A stretch of 64,000 nucleotides of DNA from CAWBFD01 sp963788115 (lineage in GTDB: Bacteria > Actinomycetota > Thermoleophilia > Solirubrobacterales > 70-9). Of this stretch, positions 59,766-64,000 are shown in pieces. Every line of letters starts with the position of its first letter. Positions within the stretch are counted from its first letter, which is position 1. The stretch spans positions 1,984,001 to 2,048,000 of the forward strand of contig CAWBFD010000004.1 in NCBI GenBank assembly GCA_963788115.1, in the 5' to 3' direction. Under the pieces are notes generated by a model, which saw only the letters and a list, made by a program, of their open reading frames with translations, had not been told where the DNA came from and searched no databases. A program made the translations under genes and the position numbers.

Positions 59766-60518
59766 CTACAAGGCGGAGTGATCGTGCGCGAACACGCCCG
59801 TCTCTGACGGGAATCCAGGCTTCATCCAGACGTGGATCATCGACAGGTTGCTGATCGGGAACATGATTCCGTTCTGCGCCTTGCAGTCCTCGGCGGTGAT
59901 GGCAATACGCGAATCGGGGTGACCACCGACCTCGGCGACGACCAACCCGTTCGCGAAACAGACCGCGTCGTGGCGGTGCCACACGTCCCATTCGCCGGCG
60001 AAGCCCTCGGGCGCGGTCTCACCCGATGCGAGGTAGCTGAGGCCGACGATCGGCGCGTCGTCTTCGATACCGTCGTACAACAGCGCTTCCGGTTCGTTGA
60101 CATCGAACGTCGAGTCGAACCTCGTGAAGCCGACGGCCCCGTCCTTGAGGAAGTGGGCGGCGATGCCTTCGAGGTTCGTGGTCGCGGTCTGCCACCCCGC
60201 TGCCTTCGCGTCCGCGACGGTCGGGTAGCGCTCGATGATCTCGCGCGCGATGTCGAGTTGTTCCTGCGTCGCGGGCGGCACGTCTTCGTATTGCACGTCG
60301 TACTCGCCGTGGTGCCCGACCGGCTGCGCCGTGATCGCGGGGTACGGCACCTCTTCCTCGGCCGGCTCCTCCGCGACTGCCTCCGCCTGCGTTGCGGTCG
60401 CGGCCACGGGTTCGCTCGCGTCGTCGGAGTCGACGACCATGACGATCGCCACCGCCGCGACCAGCGTGCCGATCGCGACCGCGGCCGCGGTGACCTGATG
60501 CCGAACCGACGAGCGCAA
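59766..60518 (-). CDS. Membrane-anchored paralogue with the same WHxH/HVW domain
   Basis: Intact, ~250 residues. I choose a TTG at 60518 because GGGGGAA lies six bases upstream; an ATG at 60584 would add 22 residues and come within 22 bases of the divergent ferredoxin start. One helix (VTAAAVAIGTLVAAVAIVMVV), an acidic linker, then ATQEQLDIAREIIERYPTVADAKAAGWQ, EALLYDGIEDDAPIVGLSYLASGETAPEGFAGEWDVWHRHDAVCFANGLVVAEV and MIHVWMKPGFPSETGVFAHDHSA. The conserved residues shared with the next gene are WHxH, a Cys three residues on, a second Cys before the HVW motif, HVW and FAH. It lacks the His-rich linker. The pair probably forms an operon with a 15-base gap. Confidence 0.82.
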   Translation of the reverse strand: MRSSVRHQVTAAAVAIGTLVAAVAIVMVVDSDDASEPVAATATQAEAVAEEPAEEEVPYPAITAQPVGHHGEYDVQYEDVPPATQEQLDIAREIIERYPTVADAKAAGWQTATTNLEGIAAHFLKDGAVGFTRFDSTFDVNEPEALLYDGIEDDAPIVGLSYLASGETAPEGFAGEWDVWHRHDAVCFANGLVVAEVGGHPDSRIAITAEDCKAQNGIMFPISNLSMIHVWMKPGFPSETGVFAHDHSAL

Positions 60519-60606
60519 CGCGCTTCCCCCTTGTGCCAGCCGAACTTCGAGCCCCAGGCTAAACCGCGCCGCCGGGCTGAGCACGCCCAGTCTCTACTAT
60601 GGCGCC

Positions 60607-60938
60607 ATGGCAGCCAGCCGCCTCGAGCGCATCGAGGCTCGGGAGCGGAATGCGAAATGGCGGAACCCGCCGTTGCGCATCGAGATGTCGGAGTGCATCA
60701 ACTGCGACGCGTGCTTGCGCCACTGCCCTTCGCAGTTCGGGGCGATCTTCAACCACGGCGCCGATGTGGTCATCGTGCCCGAGCTCTGCAGTGGGTGCGA
60801 CAAGTGCCTGCCTGCCTGCCCGGTCGACTGCATCTATCCCGACCCGGAGTGGACGCCCGCGCCCGAAGCGTGGTGGACGCTGCCCCTCACGCAAACTGGA
60901 TCCCTACAGGTGAGGCGCAACCGGAGCCGACCCGATGA
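60607..60938 (+). CDS. Ferredoxin, two [4Fe-4S] clusters, frameshifted near end
   Basis: About 110 residues. Two cluster motifs: SECINCDACLRHCP and ELCSGCDKCLPACPVDCIYPDP (CX2CX2CX3C pattern). A basic N-terminus (SRLERIEARERNAKWRNPPLRIEM) precedes. The frame breaks near 60893; in the corrected frame the end reads NWIPTGEAQPEPTR and stops at TGA 60936-60938, four bases before gatC. As given, the frame runs into gatC. Probably an electron carrier; the partner is not visible here. Divergent from the WHxH-domain genes. Confidence 0.82.
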
Positions 60939-60942
60939 CCGC

Positions 60943-61246
60943 ATGAGTGAGCGCATCACCCGTGACGACGTCGAGCACGTCGCGCGCCTGGCCCGGCTCG
61001 CCCTCACGCCCGCCGAGGTCGACGCGCTGACCGCAGGAATTGGGTGTGATCCTCGACTACGCGGCGCAGGTCGACGCGCTCGACACCGAAGGCGTGCCGC
61101 CCACCGCGCACCCGTTGCCGTTGGTGAACGTGCTGCGCCCCGACGAGGTGCGGCCCGGCCTCGACCGCTCCGAGGTGCTCGCCGAAGCACCCGCCACCGA
61201 AGCCGATCGCTTCCGCGTTCCGCGCATCCTGGGCGAGGCGCCGTGA
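60943..61246 (+). CDS. gatC: Asp/Glu-tRNA amidotransferase subunit C, one frameshift
   Basis: About 100 residues. SERITRDDVEHVARLARLALTPAEVDALTAG, one surplus base near 61042, then GVILDYAAQVDALDTEGVPPTAHPLPLVNVLRPDEVRPGLDRSEVLAEAPATEADRFRVPRILGEAP. This matches GatC throughout; it clamps GatA to GatB. Its TGA overlaps the gatA GTG as GTGA. Confidence 0.92.
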
Positions 61247-62669
61247 CGGCAATCGAGACGGCGGCCGCCGTCCGCGGCGGCGCAGGTCGAGCGCGCGCGA
61301 CGTCGTCGAAGAGCACCTCGCCCGTATCGACGAGCGCGAAGCCGAGATTCACGCGTTCAACCTCGTGCTCGCCGACGAGGCACGCGCGGCCGCTGACGCG
61401 ATCGACGCGACCGTGGCGCGGGGCGAGAATCCCGGGCCGCTCGCCGGCGTTCCCATTGCGATCAAGGACAACCTCGCGACCCGTGGCATCCCCACGACGT
61501 GCTCGTCGAAGATCCTCGCTCAGTGGCGCCCGCCGTACGACGCGACCGTCGTCACGCGTTTACGCGCGGCCGGTGCGGTGATCGTCGGGAAGACCAACCT
61601 CGACGAGTTCGCGATGGGATCGTCAACCGAGAACTCCGCGTTCGGGCCGACGCGCAACCCGCACGACGTTTCGCGAGTGCCGGGCGGGTCGAGTGGTGGA
61701 TCGGCCGCCGCGGTCGCGGCGGGCTTCGCGCCGCTCGGGCTCGGTTCCGATACCGGCGGATCGATCCGTCAGCCCGCGGCGCTGTGTGGCGTCGTCGGGA
61801 TGAAGCCGACGTACGGCGCGGTGTCGCGTTACGGCCTCGTCGCGTTCGCGTCGTCCCTCGACCAGATCGGGCCGCTCGCGACCACCGTCGCCGACGCCGC
61901 GCTCTTGCTGGAGACGATCTGGGGTCACGACCCGTGCGACTCGACGTCGATCGCGTCCGAGTTGCCCTCCGTGACCGCGCGAGTTGGAAGAGGGTGTCTC
62001 GGGCCTGCGGGTCGGCATCGTCGTCGGAGATGATCGACGTCGACGGCATCGAGCCCGAGGTGCGGGCTGCGGTCGAGCGCGCCGGCGGCCGCGCTCGAAG
62101 CGGGCGGCGCGTCACGGTCGGTCGGGTCTCGGTCCCGTCGAGCCGGTACGGGTTGTCGGCCTATTACCTGATCGCCCCGGCGGAAGCGTCGTCGAACCTC
62201 GCGCGTTACGACGGCGTCCGCTACGGCCTACGCGTCGACGGCGACGACATCGTCGCCGATGAACTCGGCCACGCGTGACGCAGGGTTCGGCGCGGAGGTG
62301 AAGCGGCGGATCATGCTCGGCACGTACGCGCTCTCGGCCGGCTACTACGACGCGTACTACGGGCAGGCCCAACGGGTGCGCACCCTGATCATCCGCGATT
62401 TCGCACGTGCCTACGAAGACTTCGACGTGCTGCTCGCACCGACCTCACCCACGGTCGCGTTCGAACTCGGTGCCAAGACCGCCGACCCGCTCGCGATGTA
62501 CCTGAACGACGTGTGCACGATCCCGACCAACCTGGCCGGGCACCCCGGGATCTCGGTGCCGTTCGGTACTGGCGACGGAGGCTTGCCGGTCGGCGTGCAA
62601 GTGCTCGCCGACGCGCTCGGCGAGCCGACGATGTTCCGGGTGGCACGCGCGATCGAGGCGGCCGCCTGA
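61243..62669 (+). CDS. gatA: Asp/Glu-tRNA amidotransferase subunit A, frameshifted
   Basis: Amidase subunit that frees ammonia from Gln to amidate mischarged Glu-tRNA(Gln)/Asp-tRNA(Asn). Catalytic triad: Lys in PIAIKDNLATRG, cis-Ser in VPGGSSGGSAAAVAAG and Ser in GSDTGGSIRQPAALCGVVGMKPTYGAVSRYGLVAFASSLDQIGP. C-terminal part DAGFGAEVKRRIMLGTYALSAGYYDAYYGQAQRVRTLI and LAGHPGISVPFG. About five insertion-type breaks: near 61285, three between 61980 and 62100, and 62257. Expected ~474 residues. gatB follows only after an opposed gene. Confidence 0.93.
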
Positions 62670-62710
62670 GTGGCTGCGCCGATCGGCGCAGCAATCGAGG
62701 TTGCTTGCCC

Positions 62711-62753
62711 GCTCTCGGCGCCTCCGGCGCCAGGCCGCTCGGGCCCCGGCTCG
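62711..62753. repeat. GC-rich REP-like element, copy 2
   Basis: Begins GCTCTCGGCGCCTCCGGCGC and ends CTCGGGCCCCGGCTCG. Matches 21237-21278 at almost all positions in the same orientation; lies between gatA and the minus-strand hydrolase. Confidence 0.6.
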
Positions 62754-62788
62754 GGCAGCGCACGATACGTGCGCCGCTGATCCTCGCC

Positions 62789-63718
62789 TCAGGCGCGGCA
62801 GAACGCAGCCGTGATCTTGTTGAAGGTCTCGGCGGACTTCCCACTGCAGGAAGTGCCCGGCATTGGGCACGAACAGCGGTCCAGTGCAGTCGATGCACGC
62901 GGCCGCCATCTTCCACGGGAACGACGACAGCACCACGTGGTCTTCGGGGCCGTACAGCACGAGTGACGGGATAGGTGTGCGTTCGAAGAGCTTGGGCACG
63001 TCCTCCATCGCGCGCTTGCCCGCGCTCTGCTCGTACACGCCCCAGCTCGCGCGGAGCTTGTCGGCATCGCGCGTACGGCTCGCTGTGGAACGCGACCTCC
63101 TCGGCCGTGAACGCGTTCGGTGTGCCCCAGAGCCGGTGGCCGTACATCGGCGCGACCCACCGCTGCCGCCGCTCGGGCGTGTCGAGCTCGGCGAGCAAGC
63201 ACCTCGGGCTCGGTGGCCTGCCGGATGAAGTAGTCGGCGGTCGGCGCGGCGCTCGCGTACGTCGTCGGGCGGGAGACCCGCGGCTTCGTAGATCGTCGTT
63301 GAGCGGCGGCGGCACGGTGTTGAAGAACACCTGCTTGCGTCACGAAGCCGGGATAGCGCAAGCCGATGTCGAACAGACGACGCCGCCGACGTCGCCGCCC
63401 GCGACGGCGCACTGTTCGTGGCCGAGCACGTCGTGGACGAGCGTGTAGCAGTCGATCGAGAACGCGGCGATGTCGTAGAAGTTGTCGGGCGCGAGGCTGG
63501 AGTCGCCGTGGCCCGCGGAAGTCGGGCGCGATCACGTCGAAGCCGGCTGCGGCGAGCGGCCCGATGTTGCGCCACCAGATGCGCTTCGTTTCGGGGTAGC
63601 CGTGGAGGAGCAGCAGCGGGATCCCGCCGTGGCCTTCGCGCACGTACGCGATCGTGACGCCGTTGCGGACTTCCACGCGGTGCGTTTCGTGGAGTGCGGG
63701 ATCGGGTGCGCTGCTCAT
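62789..63718 (-). CDS. Epoxide hydrolase/haloalkane dehalogenase-like alpha/beta hydrolase, frameshifted
   Basis: About 305 residues. RVEVRNGVTIAYVREGHGGIPLLLLHGYPETKRIWWRNIGPLAAAGFDVIAPDFRG holds the HGYP oxyanion motif. The nucleophile elbow is VAGGDVGGVVLFDIGLRYPG with Asp as in epoxide hydrolases and dehalogenases. PSLVLYGPEDHVVLSSFP and the final NAGHFLQWE give the acid and His. Many breaks, near 63510, 63400, 63330, 63205, 63070 and 62840. The gene is opposite to its neighbours and splits gatA from gatB, with a REP-like repeat at one side. Start ATG 63718, only 20 bases from the gatB start. Confidence 0.78.
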   Translation of the reverse strand: MSSAPDPALHETHRVEVRNGVTIAYVREGHGGIPLLLLHGYPETKRIWWRNIGPLAAAGFDVIAPDFRGPRRLQPRARQLLRHRRVLDRLLHARPRRARPRTVRRRGRRRRRRRLFDIGLRYPGFVTQAGVLQHRAAAAQRRSTKPRVSRPTTYASAAPTADYFIRQATEPEVLARRARHARAAAAVGRADVRPPALGHTERVHGRGGRVPQRAVRAMPTSSARAGACTSRARASARWRTCPSSSNAHLSRHSCCTAPKTTWCCRRSRGRWRPRASTALDRCSCPMPGTSCSGKSAETFNKITAAFCRA

Positions 63719-63738
63719 GGTTGCGTAGTCTGGCAGCC

Positions 63739-64000
63739 GTGAGCGAGCCTGACGTGAGCGATTGGGAGACGGTCGTCGGCCTCGAGGTCCACTGCGAGCT
63801 GTCGACGGCGAGCAAGTTGTTCTGCGGTTGTGCCGAACGAGTTCGGCGGTGAGCCGAACACGCAACGTGTGCCCGGTGTGCCTCGGGCTGCCCGGCTCGC
63901 TGCCCGTTCTGAACGAGAAGGCCGTCGAGTACGCGCTGCGCGTCGCCGAGGCGCTGCACCTCGACGTACCCGAGCGCTCGATCTTCGCACGGAAGAACTA
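63739..64000 (+). CDS. gatB: Asp/Glu-tRNA amidotransferase subunit B, 5' part, frameshifted
   Basis: Runs off the window edge. SDWETVVGLEVHCELSTASKLFCGC is the GatB N-terminus (usual GLEVHxQL..TxSKxFC). A break near 63830 then leads to NVCPVCLGLPGSLPVLNEKAVEYALRVAEALHLDVPERSIFARKN. The Cys of FCGC and CPVC bind zinc in GatB. GTG start at 63739. Confidence 0.9.

Overview
High-GC, densely packed DNA with GTG starts, strong GGAGG-type ribosome sites and many four- or five-base start/stop overlaps (ATGA, GTGA, TGATG). Gene content fits an actinomycete: decaprenyl-phosphoryl-arabinose genes dprE1/dprE2, a PASTA-domain serine/threonine kinase, an actinobacterial LexA box on dinB, an SCP2 protein, and three secreted wall proteins sharing a GYWLVA-DGGVFSFG repeat. 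I infer an uncultured Actinomycetota, probably Acidimicrobiia; no rRNA or marker tree is available here to prove it.

About half of the genes are broken by frame switches. In the genes I checked closely (lpd, ligA, mnmA, iscS, kinase, mutase, gatC and others) every break is explained by one extra base, usually G or C, and the surplus gene length modulo 3 equals the number of breaks. I read this as insertion-type sequencing error in an unpolished assembly, not as pseudogenes. Coordinates of broken genes run from the true start to the true stop across the breaks.

Layout. 1-4522: end of a hydrolase gene, then a minus-strand surface-polysaccharide operon (three GT4 glycosyltransferases and a nucleotide-sugar dehydratase/epimerase). 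4667-6283: secreted peptidoglycan amidase with repeats. 6309-11367 (minus): MOP-type flippase, UbiA-type prenyltransferase, dprE1, dprE2 and a HAD phosphatase, a near-complete cassette for lipid-linked arabinose. 11487-18507: lpd, 2-oxoacid dehydrogenase E2, lipB, lipA, a PNPOx-like protein, an M24 peptidase and a membrane protein, centred on lipoate. 18509-25787: assorted enzymes, a GNAT, a PEP-mobile-domain protein, a lipoprotein lipase and LexA-controlled dinB. 25747-30880: cobalamin-dependent metH and leucyl aminopeptidase. 30969-39862: L,D-transpeptidase with repeats, ZIP transporter, nonapeptide-repeat protein with an RDD partner, formylglycine-generating enzyme, aquaporin, rhodanese-MoeB, VWA lipoprotein, sirtuin. 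40042-50594: methylmalonyl-CoA mutase with MeaB, iscS-mnmA, a MetE-like protein, ligA. 50644-60518: third repeat protein, PASTA kinase, SDR, MFS exporter, SCP2 protein and two paralogous anchored proteins, one very histidine-rich. 60607-64000: ferredoxin and gatCAB, with an opposed hydrolase gene inside.

Common themes are the cell envelope (GT operon, DPA cassette, three repeat-bearing wall enzymes, PASTA kinase), lipoate/2-oxoacid metabolism, B12-dependent chemistry (MetH, mutase, MeaB) and translation fidelity (MnmA, GatCAB). I saw no tRNA, rRNA, CRISPR array, transposase or phage gene.
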